Of a DNA stretch of 33,903 bases, positions 11,396-17,146 are shown one piece after another (position 1 is the first letter of the stretch; the number at the start of each line of letters is the position of its first letter). Below the pieces are notes generated by a model. It made no database searches, had not been told where the DNA came from, and was given only the letters and a program-made list of their open reading frames with translations. Position numbers and translations under genes: made by a program. The stretch is from a virus. The stretch covers positions 1-33,903 of IMG/VR virus record IMGVR_UViG_3300043427_003491. The stretch is one strand, 5' to 3'.

Positions 11396-11797
11396 TTATC
11401 TGGTTGCCTCTAGAAGGAATGAAAATTCTTGTCTGGGAATTTCTTGTCCAATAATATCAAAAATAAGGGTAATCAAAAATGCATTTTCATCTGGTCTAGG
11501 ATCTACCAACACCTGAATGTTTTCAATTCTTGGTTCAAAATTGGTAAGAGTTGTTTCAATTTGCAACTGAATCGTAGACGCAGTTGCATAATCACAGAAT
11601 TCAAACAATGTGGAACGTATTTGAGTTCCCAGAAGAGAGTTAAAAAACTTTTCTGTTACAACTGTTTGAATTAGATTTCTTACCGATCTTATTATCGCTG
11701 TTTCATTTTTAATGATTGGTAGATCCTTAGTCACCGGATGGGGCTCAAAGGATAAACTAATATCTTTAAACGATCTAGATATCCTTGTTACTGCCAT
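11396..11797 (-). CDS. 25: Baseplate wedge protein gp25
   Basis: 133 residues, the usual size for T4 gp25 (132). It shows the gp25/GpW family pattern: N-terminal DISLSFEPHPVTKDL, then IKNETAIIRSVRNLI, then EKFFNSLLGTQIRSTLFE and FEPRIENIQVLVDP. The family has a lysozyme-like name from an early report but acts as a wedge component that interacts with gp6 and the sheath-initiation complex. It is the first gene of the late structural operon, 22 nt downstream of a perfect TATAAATA. Confidence 0.93.
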   Translation of the reverse strand: MAVTRISRSFKDISLSFEPHPVTKDLPIIKNETAIIRSVRNLIQTVVTEKFFNSLLGTQIRSTLFEFCDYATASTIQLQIETTLTNFEPRIENIQVLVDPRPDENAFLITLIFDIIGQEIPRQEFSFLLEATR

Positions 11798-11819
11798 CGA
11801 ACAAAAAACTTCTTGATGT

Positions 11820-11827
11820 TATTTATA
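11820..11827 (-). promoter_or_regulatory. T4-type late promoter TATAAATA
   Basis: The minus strand reads TATAAATA at 11827-11820, an exact match to the T4 late (gp55-dependent) -10 element. It begins 1-2 nt after the stop codon of the upstream gene and 22 nt before the gene 25 ATG, the right place to drive 25-6-giant gene late in infection. Confidence 0.75.
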
Positions 11828-11828
11828 G

Positions 11829-12083
11829 TTATTTTTTCCAGAATGGACCGTATGTTGGCTCAGTTCCATACTCCCAATCATCATAATCTTCATCATTTCT
11901 GATTTTCTGATGAATCTCTTCTTGCTTTGAAAAGTCATGAACTGGTGATTTGTCATGAACTACTTCTTGAAGGACTCTTTTTTTAGATTGCTCCTCAAAA
12001 CTTTGATAATCTGTGGTAAGTTTTGTGGTTCCCCACATTTCTCTCATGTAGTTTGAATCTCTATCGACTGGTAAATTAGACAT
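11829..12083 (-). CDS. Small acidic hypothetical protein
   Basis: 84 residues, charged and hydrophilic, with no membrane segment and many Asp/Glu/Lys residues. The C-terminus is aromatic (DDWEYGTEPTYGPFWKK). ATG at 12083 is preceded by a good Shine-Dalgarno (AGGAGC) about 6 nt upstream. It lies directly upstream of the gp25 late promoter. I do not recognise a family; position suggests a virion-linked or late gene, but that is a guess. Confidence 0.7.
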   Translation of the reverse strand: MSNLPVDRDSNYMREMWGTTKLTTDYQSFEEQSKKRVLQEVVHDKSPVHDFSKQEEIHQKIRNDEDYDDWEYGTEPTYGPFWKK

Positions 12084-12091
12084 TTTAGCTC

Positions 12092-12113
12092 CTGTTTTAA
12101 TAAAATAAAACAG
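12092..12113 (-). promoter_or_regulatory. AT-rich hairpin touching the ribosome binding site
   Basis: Perfect inverted repeat CTGTTTTA / TAAAACAG with a 6-nt loop. On the minus strand the 3' arm runs straight into the AGGAGC Shine-Dalgarno of the gene starting at 12083, so folding could hide the site or, alternatively, protect the mRNA 5' end. Function inferred only. Confidence 0.4.
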
Positions 12114-12119
12114 AACTTT

Positions 12120-12143
12120 TATAAAGGAGGTTGCTATCTCCTT
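12120..12143 (-). terminator. Possible weak terminator after speD
   Basis: Stem AAGGAG / CTCCTT with an 8-nt loop, followed on the minus strand by TATAAAAG. The U-run is poor, so termination would be weak; it lies just after the speD stop. Confidence 0.35.
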
Positions 12144-12151
12144 ACTTCTAT

Positions 12152-12478
12152 TTAACGATCTAGTTCTCGTAGAGAATATGAGTAAGAATTAAGGTACTTG
12201 AGTATCTCAAGAGCAATTAATTTAGGATTTCCTTCACCACATGTATAAACATCTACTGCCAAACATCCATTTTCTGGCCAAGTGTGGCATGAAACATGAC
12301 TTTCTGCGAGTGCGATGACGACTGTACAACCTTGTGGTAAGAAACAATGTGAAAATGTATTCAAAATCGTCATTTTTGCACGTTCAATACCCTTTATCAT
12401 GACGTTCTGAAGAGAATTTACGTCATTAATAAGGTTAAAGTCAACATCATACACCTCCAATAGTAGGTGTTTACCCAT
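12152..12478 (-). CDS. speD: S-adenosylmethionine decarboxylase proenzyme (SpeD)
   Basis: 108 residues from the ATG at 12478 (a TTG 15 nt upstream is the alternative). It matches prokaryotic class 1b AdoMetDC: GKHLLLEVYDVD at the start, then the processing site ESHVSCHTWPE, where the proenzyme cleaves before Ser to form the pyruvoyl group, then AVDVYTCGEG with the catalytic Cys. It makes decarboxylated SAM, the aminopropyl donor for spermidine. speD is a known auxiliary metabolic gene of T4-like cyanophages; polyamines may aid DNA packaging or host translation. A GGAA Shine-Dalgarno-like sequence precedes the ATG. Confidence 0.93.
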   Translation of the reverse strand: MGKHLLLEVYDVDFNLINDVNSLQNVMIKGIERAKMTILNTFSHCFLPQGCTVVIALAESHVSCHTWPENGCLAVDVYTCGEGNPKLIALEILKYLNSYSYSLRELDR

Positions 12479-12514
12479 CGAAAACTGTTCCAATATCTAA
12501 AAATTGTAAAAATT

Positions 12515-12523
12515 TATTTATTC
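12515..12523 (-). promoter_or_regulatory. Possible late promoter (GAATAAATA) before speD
   Basis: The minus strand reads GAATAAATA, one mismatch from the T4 late octamer TATAAATA, overlapping the stop codon of the upstream gene and 37 nt before the speD ATG. Confidence 0.35.
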
Positions 12524-12727
12524 ATTAAAAGTTGTAATATTTTTACGAGAAAACGTGCTATTTTTCTGAATTCTTATGTCTTTATTGCGAAAAGTCCAAC
12601 AAATACCACCATCATCAAGAAAAACAACCCATTCCAAGTCATGTTCTTGAGATCGATCAATTAAAAAAAATGCCCAGCCGGTTCCTTTTGGGGTCACTAC
12701 TGGGATATTTGGGTTTAGCTGTAACAT
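12518..12727 (-). CDS. Small hypothetical protein
   Basis: 69 residues, starting MLQLNPNIPVVTPKGTGWAF, with a beta-rich look (EWVVFLDDGGICWTFRNKDIR). The DDGGxxWxF pattern resembles small OB- or SH3-like barrels, but I cannot assign a family. It starts 1 nt after the SET-gene stop and is tightly coupled to it. Confidence 0.7.
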   Translation of the reverse strand: MLQLNPNIPVVTPKGTGWAFFLIDRSQEHDLEWVVFLDDGGICWTFRNKDIRIQKNSTFSRKNITTFNE

Positions 12728-12728
12728 T

Positions 12729-13094
12729 TTACCTATATTTCATAGAAAGAGCATCTTCTTCAAAGGGAAAAGTTAGTTCTTCATCTTTTTGAATATCTAC
12801 TATTGCAAAGATTTCATCACTTGTCCCAGAGACATTTGGATTTTTACTCCAATTAATAAAACGATCATGGTCGAATGGAAATCTATACTTATTAAGTATA
12901 GGATCTAACCATCCATAGTGAAGTATATAATTTTTAGCCTTTTCTGGTAGTAAATTAAATTCTTCAATACTCCATTCTCTATCTAATCCTGGAGTAAATT
13001 CCCAAACCTTTGTTCCTTTAGGAATGGATTTGGATGCAAATAATCCAAATCCATGTATTGAACTTTTTTCTAAGTATGTTTCAACCAGAAGCAT
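12729..13094 (-). CDS. SET-domain protein (putative lysine methyltransferase)
   Basis: 121 residues, a minimal SET domain. Visible motifs: N-terminal SSIHGFGLFASKSIPKGTKV (SET-N), the SAM-pocket segment DHDRFINWSKNPNVS in the place of the usual RFxNHSCxPN, and KDEELTFPFEE in place of GEELTFDY. The usual His of NHS is Trp here, and the final catalytic-region Tyr is replaced by Phe, so activity is uncertain. SET proteins use S-adenosylmethionine; the target in a phage-infected cyanobacterium is unknown. Its stop and the next start are tightly spaced, and its ATG shares one base with the previous gene's TAA (TAATG). Confidence 0.85.
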   Translation of the reverse strand: MLLVETYLEKSSIHGFGLFASKSIPKGTKVWEFTPGLDREWSIEEFNLLPEKAKNYILHYGWLDPILNKYRFPFDHDRFINWSKNPNVSGTSDEIFAIVDIQKDEELTFPFEEDALSMKYR

Positions 13095-13243
13095 TACTTA
13101 CCTTGTCCTCTGTACTTTTTACGAGCTTTATTACGAGAAGTAGCGGCATATTTAGTTCCACCACCATCACCTTGAAGAGTTCTCTTAGGAGGTCCGGGAA
13201 TATAAGAGCTCTTGTTCAGACCAACTTTTGCTTTCACTGCCAT
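13094..13243 (-). CDS. Small basic protein, 49 residues
   Basis: 49 residues, MAVKAKVGLNKSSYIPG... ending in a strongly basic tail (SRNKARKKYRGQGK). Start ATG at 13243 follows an excellent Shine-Dalgarno (GAAGGAGAT, about 8 nt upstream). Its TAA overlaps the next ATG by one base, which supports a real coupled gene. Lys/Arg-rich and Gly-rich without hydrophobic stretches, so nucleic-acid binding is possible but not shown. Confidence 0.75.
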   Translation of the reverse strand: MAVKAKVGLNKSSYIPGPPKRTLQGDGGGTKYAATSRNKARKKYRGQGK

Positions 13244-13248
13244 GTTCT

Positions 13249-13413
13249 TTAATCTCCTTCAATAATTTCAGTTTCTAGTTCTTCAGGATTTGGATCACCA
13301 CTGTCATAAAACTTAAATGCCAAATCCTCCATTGTGTCGAAATATTCTTCCTCTGTAAGATTTGAATAAATCTTTCTTCCCTTACAGAGGATATTATAAC
13401 GCTCGTTAGCCAT
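13249..13413 (-). CDS. Small acidic protein, 54 residues
   Basis: 54 residues beginning MANERYNILCKGRKIYSNLTEEEYFDTMEDL; acidic C-terminus (PEELETEIIEGD). I chose the ATG at 13413, 4 nt after the stop of the glycosyltransferase-like gene, rather than an upstream in-frame start that would overlap that gene by 150 nt. The EEEYFDxMEDL pattern looks like a small protein common in T4-like cyanophages; function unknown. Confidence 0.75.
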   Translation of the reverse strand: MANERYNILCKGRKIYSNLTEEEYFDTMEDLAFKFYDSGDPNPEELETEIIEGD

Positions 13414-13417
13414 TCTA

Positions 13418-14176
13418 TCAGATAATTCTTGTCTTTTCGTGACCGACTCGTACCCGTGGATCACACCAGATTTCAAATCCTGCTTCCTTAGCATCCAAAC
13501 AGAATGATACGTCTTCTCCACACATGTCCTGAACCTCTCCAGATTCAAAGACCTGCATCTTAGGAGCAAACCATGGATACTTCATTTCCGAATGTTCAAA
13601 GACACCGTTCTTAATCAGAAGCCATCCAAATCCAGTGTAGTCTACAGTAAATGGTTTTTTACGCCTGCTCATAGTCTCAAGCGTTTCATGATTCATAACT
13701 CCACCATTGTTTCTGAAATCATCTTCTTCTAACCAGTGAGCAACCGATGTTGTCATACCATCTTCGGTACAATACCATCCTGCAGCAATGTCCTTTTCCA
13801 TCAGAACTAGTTGCAGAAGTTGCTGTGTGCTGAATACGATGTCAGAGTCAATCCAAAGTTGCCAATCATACTTTAGTTTTCCATCCCAAGGAATCTGGTC
13901 CGGACCTCTTAGAACATTTGCACCAAGACACTTACATCTGGCAAAGTTCACCATTGAAGAGTAGTCTTGAGAGATTTGAATGCTTGCTCCGGTCTGAACC
14001 AGATCAAAGCACATCTGAACAAAGTTCTTTAAAAATGTATATGAAACGTTTCTACCAGGTAAACAGAAGACGATTGATTTTCCTCTAATCATCTCCTTCG
14101 CCTTTTCATAATCCCATTCTTCATTCTGGGGTTTGGCAACTGGCGCTTTTGCTTTAACAGTAAATCCTTTAGCCAT
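13418..14176 (-). CDS. Glycosyltransferase-like protein
   Basis: 252 residues. After a low-complexity N-terminus (about 20 residues) comes a GT-A-like fold: SIVFCLPGRNVSYTFLKNF (residues 34-52), a strand-turn with the DxD motif WIDSDIVF (D110, D112) that would bind metal and nucleotide-sugar, then AGWYCTEDG, a FTVDYTGFGWLLIKNGVFE segment, and GEDVSFCLDAKEAGFEIWCDPRVRVGHEK near the C-terminus. These match phage and bacterial family-2-type glycosyltransferases. The acceptor is unknown (virion protein, host lipopolysaccharide or DNA). Driven by a TTGACA/TATGAT promoter just upstream. Confidence 0.8.
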   Translation of the reverse strand: MAKGFTVKAKAPVAKPQNEEWDYEKAKEMIRGKSIVFCLPGRNVSYTFLKNFVQMCFDLVQTGASIQISQDYSSMVNFARCKCLGANVLRGPDQIPWDGKLKYDWQLWIDSDIVFSTQQLLQLVLMEKDIAAGWYCTEDGMTTSVAHWLEEDDFRNNGGVMNHETLETMSRRKKPFTVDYTGFGWLLIKNGVFEHSEMKYPWFAPKMQVFESGEVQDMCGEDVSFCLDAKEAGFEIWCDPRVRVGHEKTRII

Positions 14177-14198
14177 AATTGATTGTAATTACTTCAAT

Positions 14199-14227
14199 AT
14201 CATAACGTATTATATAGAGGTTGTCAA
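14199..14227 (-). promoter_or_regulatory. Sigma70-type promoter, -35 contains the preceding stop codon
   Basis: Minus strand: TTGACA (14227-14222), 17 nt, TATGAT (14204-14199). The TGA inside TTGACA is the stop codon of the 14224-14400 gene. It drives the glycosyltransferase-like gene and the small genes after it. A near-consensus early-type promoter. Confidence 0.7.
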
Positions 14228-14400
14228 TCCTCCTTGTGTTCAGAAAGAATGATTTCTTTCCCATCTAAATTAAATTCAATCTCAGTATCTTCATACCAAT
14301 ACAATTCATTTACCATGCTCTCTGGCAAAGTGATATAATACTCTCCTGTGATATGATCGACCTGTATTGAACGAACATCGTGGTCAAAATTTTTTCTCAT
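14224..14400 (-). CDS. AbrB/MazE-like small protein
   Basis: 58 residues from ATG at 14400 (an in-frame TTG lies 6 nt upstream). The C-terminal half, YYITLPESMVNELYWYEDTE followed by IEFNLDGKEIILSE, has the layout of a SpoVT/AbrB swapped-hairpin strand set (TLPxxlxxxL...dtxixFxxdgxxIxL). Such domains bind DNA as dimers in transition-state regulators and antitoxins. A protein with a similar C-terminus is encoded at 29824-30333. Assignment from pattern only. Confidence 0.65.
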   Translation of the reverse strand: MRKNFDHDVRSIQVDHITGEYYITLPESMVNELYWYEDTEIEFNLDGKEIILSEHKED

Positions 14401-14645
14401 CGGCAAAAATACAAAACTTTTTAAACTTATATAGTAAAAAAGGTTTTTTGATATTTTTTTACTGGCGGAATTTTTTTATTTTTGAGTGTTATATTTTATT
14501 CGCTTGGGTAACACTTTGTAGGTTAGGGTAGTGTTGCGTTTTTAAACCACGCCCCCGCAGGGGGGCGGGGCGGGACGCCCCCTTAACTGCAATCACGAAC
14601 GAAGGGCAGGGACTGCCATCACGAACGCCCCAGAGGGCGGGGGAC
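14401..14645. other. Non-coding stretch with AT-rich to GC-rich switch
   Basis: No convincing gene. 14401-14540 is AT-rich with T/A runs; 14541-14645 switches abruptly to GC-rich hairpins. It contains two copies of ATCACGAACG 26 bp apart (14592-14601 and 14618-14627); a related CACGAACG recurs near 14888. A 60-codon minus-strand frame (14489-14671) has no supporting features and I left it out. Confidence 0.5.
14541..14567 (-). terminator. GC-rich hairpin, possible terminator
   Basis: Seven-bp all-GC stem CGCCCCC / GGGGGCG (14550-14556 with 14561-14567). On the minus strand it is followed by TGGTTTAAAAAC, a weak U-run. It lies between the last GC-rich gene and the AbrB-like gene and could close the accessory block. 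Confidence 0.45.
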
Positions 14646-14852
14646 TCACCCCTGCAGACTGACCCACCCACTCACGGGGCAGCGGTGATTGGTAGCGTGG
14701 GTCTCAGAGTACTGTGCCGCCAGCACGGTGGCAGGCAGTCCCCAGTGAATGTAGGCGGAGGGGCGGGACCCGTTCTTCAACTGGTCAGCACGGGAGATCC
14801 ACTTGATTTGGCGGGTCTGCAGGTCAGAGCAGGGGGAGAGGGGGAAGCGCAT
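14646..14852 (-). CDS. GC-rich hypothetical protein
   Basis: 68 residues, MRFPLSPCSDLQTRQIKWIS... AYIHWGLPATVLAAQYSETH... ending SGWVSLQG. Composition is protein-like (balanced, three Trp) and third positions are GC-rich, unlike the AT-rich genes of the structural block. A TACAAT -10-like box at 14880-14885 lies about 28 nt upstream of the ATG, as in neighbouring units, but I see no convincing palindrome upstream of it. Not recognised; likely but not certain to be real. Confidence 0.5.
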   Translation of the reverse strand: MRFPLSPCSDLQTRQIKWISRADQLKNGSRPSAYIHWGLPATVLAAQYSETHATNHRCPVSGWVSLQG

Positions 14853-14905
14853 GAGAGGGGAGAGGTGTGAACTGAGAGAATTGTAGCACGAACGGGGGGA
14901 GGGGG

Positions 14906-15082
14906 TCAGTCCATCCCCAGTGCCTCCTTCAGGTCGTTGTATGCTGCCATCCAGTACGCCGAGTCGGCACGGTTGCCCCGTGTGCTCTCATCACAGGCAA
15001 AGCAGAGCACGGCAGTCCGGATGGTGTGCCACTTACCTTCGGGCAGGGTCACGGTGGTGAGGGTCTCAGGGTTGTAGGTCAT
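14906..15082 (-). CDS. GC-rich small protein, 58 residues
   Basis: 58 residues: MTYNPETLTTVTLPEGKW, HTIRTAVLCFACDES, then ADSAYWMAAYNDLKEALGMD. It begins 28 nt after a TAGAAT -10 with the ATACCAAACGA-type leader shared by several genes here. High GC at third positions. The C-terminal helix (YWMAAYNDLKEAL) is convincing. Function unknown. Confidence 0.7.
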   Translation of the reverse strand: MTYNPETLTTVTLPEGKWHTIRTAVLCFACDESTRGNRADSAYWMAAYNDLKEALGMD

Positions 15083-15110
15083 CGGTTCCGGTGTCGTTTG
15101 GTATGGGATA

Positions 15111-15170
15111 ATTCTACAGGGTCAGCGGTGCCGCTCCCTCCGGGAGTGTGCCAGTGCCCCGACCGTCACA
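15111..15170 (-). promoter_or_regulatory. Palindrome/-10 cassette 1
   Basis: -10 TAGAAT (15111-15116), 30-bp gap, palindrome 15147-15170. The stop codon of the MutH-like gene (15166-15168) lies in its outer arm. Predicted to drive 14906-15082. The gap contains a CTCCC/GGGAG hairpin. Confidence 0.65.
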
Positions 15171-15759
15171 GGACTTCCTTACCGAATTTGCCGCACAGAT
15201 AGAACGCCATTCCCTTATCCTTCAGAGTGCAACCTGCAAAGGTCAGAGGAACATAAGCGCCGTTAGTTTTAGATGCTTTGGTCCGAATCTGCAGGAGTTT
15301 GTTAGGACCGGTGATGGTTTTGAGTTGTTCACCAGCAGCAAATGCATGGCGGATGGCATCACAAATGAAGTTGTAATCCTGCTCCAGTTGCTGATAGTGA
15401 ACAGGATCAGATTTGGCATTCAGTACAACCGAACCCAGGTATTGATTGGTGCGGGTGAAACCAACGTAGATGGTTTGATTGAGTTTTTCTCCGACCTTAC
15501 TATCAGCGAAGTTAACACCGTCTTCGATGATTTCAGAGAGGCAATGCTTCAACTGGGTTACAGCGATTGATTCACCCTGAGTGAAAGTTTTCAGTTCGCC
15601 GTCTACCAGGTCGGTAAGGTTGGAGGTGTTAGGAATGCCCAGGGCGACTTCAATCAGTTGCCCACGCTCACCCTTATTGCGACCGGGTTTGGCAACGTTA
15701 GTGAAGTTGAAGGTGGTGAGTTTGCCGTGAACTTCGGAGACGGAGAGTTTGGCGGGCAT
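15166..15759 (-). CDS. MutH/Sau3AI-like endonuclease (putative)
   Basis: 197 residues from ATG at 15759. Residues 28-57 carry the MutH/Sau3AI catalytic layout: KGERGQLIE (E37), then D50 or D53, then ExK in DGELKTF (E55, K57). In E. coli MutH these are E56, D70, E77 and K79 after a comparable GxxGxLIE segment. The C-terminal part has LQIRTKAS and KGMAFYL, similar to family segments near the C-terminus. MutH cuts hemimethylated GATC and Sau3AI cuts GATC; a Dam-type methyltransferase lies at 27239-28063. The D-to-E spacing is shorter than in MutH, so specificity and activity are open. Neighbour of ligase-like and ArdA-like genes. Confidence 0.65.
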   Translation of the reverse strand: MPAKLSVSEVHGKLTTFNFTNVAKPGRNKGERGQLIEVALGIPNTSNLTDLVDGELKTFTQGESIAVTQLKHCLSEIIEDGVNFADSKVGEKLNQTIYVGFTRTNQYLGSVVLNAKSDPVHYQQLEQDYNFICDAIRHAFAAGEQLKTITGPNKLLQIRTKASKTNGAYVPLTFAGCTLKDKGMAFYLCGKFGKEVL

Positions 15760-15781
15760 TGGGTGGGTTGCTGATGAATCA

Positions 15782-15841
15782 ATTATAAGGGGCAAAGGGG
15801 AGGGGGGAACCCTCCGCTGTGCCACCTATTCAACTGTCACA
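15782..15841 (-). promoter_or_regulatory. Palindrome/-10 cassette 2
   Basis: -10 TATAAT (15782-15787), 30-bp gap, palindrome 15818-15841, ending 6 nt before the stop of the 15848 gene. Its 24-bp palindrome is identical to that at 16922-16945. Drives the MutH-like gene. Confidence 0.75.
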
Positions 15842-15847
15842 CTATAA

Positions 15848-15997
15848 TCAGAATTCGATTGGATTGATGGTAGGTTCGCCAGCATTGGCGCTGCTTGAAT
15901 TATCACCCACGCCAGAAGAAATACTCTCAAGAATTTGGAGAATTTGTTCACCATTAGAACCTTGGCGCAGAAGTGAAACAAGAACGTTACGGGTCAT
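15848..15997 (-). CDS. Small protein, 49 residues
   Basis: 49 residues: MTRNVLVSLLRQGSNGEQIL then QILESISSG and a Ser/Asn-rich tail. An N-terminal amphipathic helix (VLVSLLRQGxxGxxILQILESI) followed by a disordered tail. It follows the 16020-16196 gene by 22 nt without its own -10, so it is probably cotranscribed. I think small proteins of this type occur in other cyanophages; function unknown. Confidence 0.7.
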   Translation of the reverse strand: MTRNVLVSLLRQGSNGEQILQILESISSGVGDNSSSANAGEPTINPIEF

Positions 15998-16019
15998 GAT
16001 TGTATTAGTAAAGTGTGAA

Positions 16020-16196
16020 TCAGGCAGCGACAGGTTCGGGAATCAGGCGCAGGATGTCATCCTCCCAACGGTAGAAGGTGAGAATCTCATCGTACAGATT
16101 GTCATCAACTTTAGGTTGCTCTGCCTTCATGATTGCATTCCGGCACTGTTCAGCAATTTCTTCCAGAGTGTAGAGTGCTTTGCAGTTGTAGCGCAT
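16020..16196 (-). CDS. Small protein, 58 residues
   Basis: 58 residues: MRYNCKALYTLEEIAEQCRN, AIMKAEQPKVDDNLYDEI, then LTFYRWEDDILRLIPEPVAA. Mostly helical and acidic; not recognised. It starts 26 nt after a TATAAT with the leader ACCAAACAAACCAAACAA, which has no Shine-Dalgarno. Confidence 0.7.
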   Translation of the reverse strand: MRYNCKALYTLEEIAEQCRNAIMKAEQPKVDDNLYDEILTFYRWEDDILRLIPEPVAA

Positions 16197-16222
16197 TTGT
16201 TTGGTTTGTTTGGTATGAGTGA

Positions 16223-16281
16223 ATTATAGGGCAGTTTAGGGACGTGCCCAGGTCCTTTGTGCCAGTTTAGAAATCGGCCAG
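16223..16281 (-). promoter_or_regulatory. Palindrome/-10 cassette 3
   Basis: -10 TATAAT (16223-16228), 29-bp gap, palindrome 16258-16281 (outer arm degenerate). The TAA of the 16267 gene lies inside. Gap hairpin GGAC/GTCC. Drives 16196 to 15848. Confidence 0.65.
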
Positions 16282-16539
16282 CATTTCGTTCATCTCATCG
16301 GCATCGATTGCTACGCTGTCCCATGCAACACCGTCACCAGTTTTGCCAAGCATACGCCCAATCTGACCCTCCATCATGCAGCGCACAAACTTGTCCCAAG
16401 GGGTCTCATTCTCTCCACAAAACTCTACACATGCCTTAGCAGTATTGTAGAGGAAATCATCATTCTGAATCCACAGGGCAGCATTCCAGGTTTCGTAAGT
16501 TGCCCAACCGTTGTAGGTGCTGAGGGTGAGGTCTTTCAT
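16267..16539 (-). CDS. Small conserved-type phage protein with NGWxxYETWN motif
   Basis: 90 residues from ATG at 16539; the longer frame would run through the promoter. The N-terminus STYNGWATYETWNAALWIQN is a striking signature that I associate with a family of small phage proteins (possibly DUF7249; not verified). It also has GVAWDSVAIDADEMNEMLAD at the C-terminus. Acidic, soluble, no membrane segment. Expressed from its own cassette promoter, which suggests an early host-takeover role, but the function is unknown. Confidence 0.75.
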   Translation of the reverse strand: MKDLTLSTYNGWATYETWNAALWIQNDDFLYNTAKACVEFCGENETPWDKFVRCMMEGQIGRMLGKTGDGVAWDSVAIDADEMNEMLADF

Positions 16540-16561
16540 TTGGTTTGTTTGGTATGAATCA

Positions 16562-16621
16562 ATTATAAGGGGTGGAAGGGCACCAGCGGGGGTGCCGTGT
16601 GCCACCTTGCCGATTGGTCAG
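16562..16621 (-). promoter_or_regulatory. Palindrome/-10 cassette 4
   Basis: -10 TATAAT (16562-16567), 30-bp gap with a GGCACC/GGTGCC hairpin, palindrome 16598-16621. The stop of the 16618 gene lies in the outer arm. A 29-nt stretch from the leader through the -10 is identical to that of cassette 7. Confidence 0.7.
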
Positions 16622-16857
16622 GGCAGCACCGCCAGACGCTCAGCACGGCGGGCTTTCTCTTGAATCTCAGAAAGTGCGGGGATTTGTTCAATCAAACGAA
16701 ACTCACACTTAGAGTAATCGTAACCCTGTTCTTCGGTCAGGTCCTTAGCGTATGCCACGGCAGCGGAGTGATAATCGAACAGGCGCAGAGAGTTGAAATC
16801 TTCGCCTTCATAATCCCATCCGCCGATGACAGCGTAGGCACGGGGCGTGTCGGTCAT
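16618..16857 (-). CDS. Small acidic protein, 79 residues
   Basis: 79 residues from ATG at 16857: MTDTPRAYAVIGGWDYEGED, FNSLRLFDYHSAAVAYAKDL, TEEQGYDYSKCEFRLIEQIP, then a basic helix (EIQEKARRAERLAVL). The GGWDYEGEDFxSLRLFDxxxxAxAYAxxL pattern looks like a small one-domain alpha/beta phage protein. Function unknown. Confidence 0.75.
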   Translation of the reverse strand: MTDTPRAYAVIGGWDYEGEDFNSLRLFDYHSAAVAYAKDLTEEQGYDYSKCEFRLIEQIPALSEIQEKARRAERLAVLP

Positions 16858-16886
16858 TTGATTTCCGTTTCGTTTGGTATGCCTTA

Positions 16887-16945
16887 GTATTGCAGCAAAT
16901 GGGGGGAACCGCAAGCGGGGTTGTGCCACCTATTCAACTGTCACA
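16887..16945 (-). promoter_or_regulatory. Palindrome/-10 cassette 5 (weak -10)
   Basis: At the expected position the hexamer is CAATAC (16887-16892), a poor -10, with a 29-bp gap to palindrome 16922-16945. The palindrome is identical in all 24 bases to cassette 2. The 16941 gene stop lies in the outer arm. Upstream of 16618-16857. Confidence 0.5.
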
Positions 16946-17144
16946 CGCCCTCCAGCAGTTCGGGATTGTATTCGGTAATCTCTGCAATCAGTTCCTCTTC
17001 AGTATAGCTATTGAGATTATCTACCAATGTATCAAATACAAACTGCTCCATCGTTTTCATGTCCATTCCATCCATAATCTGTTCGGCGTAACTCTCAATC
17101 AGAGTGCTACGATTGTCAGTCCAGGATTTAATGTTGTTAGTCAT
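16941..17144 (-). CDS. Small acidic helical protein, 67 residues
   Basis: 67 residues: MTNNIKSWTDNRSTLIESYA, EQIMDGMDMKTMEQFVFDTL, then VDNLNSYTEEELIAEITEYNPELLEGV. Acidic and predicted all-helical; the YTEEELIxEIxEYxPELLE end is the memorable part and looks like a recurrent cyanophage small protein. It starts 2 nt after the stop of the 17147 gene. Confidence 0.75.
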   Translation of the reverse strand: MTNNIKSWTDNRSTLIESYAEQIMDGMDMKTMEQFVFDTLVDNLNSYTEEELIAEITEYNPELLEGV

Positions 17145-17146
17145 TT

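Noticed and set aside
14177-14223. TATAAT at 14208-14213 as the -10 of the glycosyltransferase gene
   Set aside because: Only 7 nt from the TTGACA; the TATGAT at 17-nt spacing is the better choice.
14489-14671. 60-codon minus-strand frame in the GC-rich stretch
   Set aside because: Runs through hairpins and overlaps the end of a better gene; composition not protein-like.
14880-14938. A seventeenth palindrome cassette upstream of the 14646 gene
   Set aside because: A TACAAT -10 is present, but at the expected distance only a CCAGT core remains and the outer arm does not match.
15148-15570. 140-codon plus-strand frame opposite the MutH-like gene
   Set aside because: Complementary shadow of a well-supported gene, with no promoter or Shine-Dalgarno.
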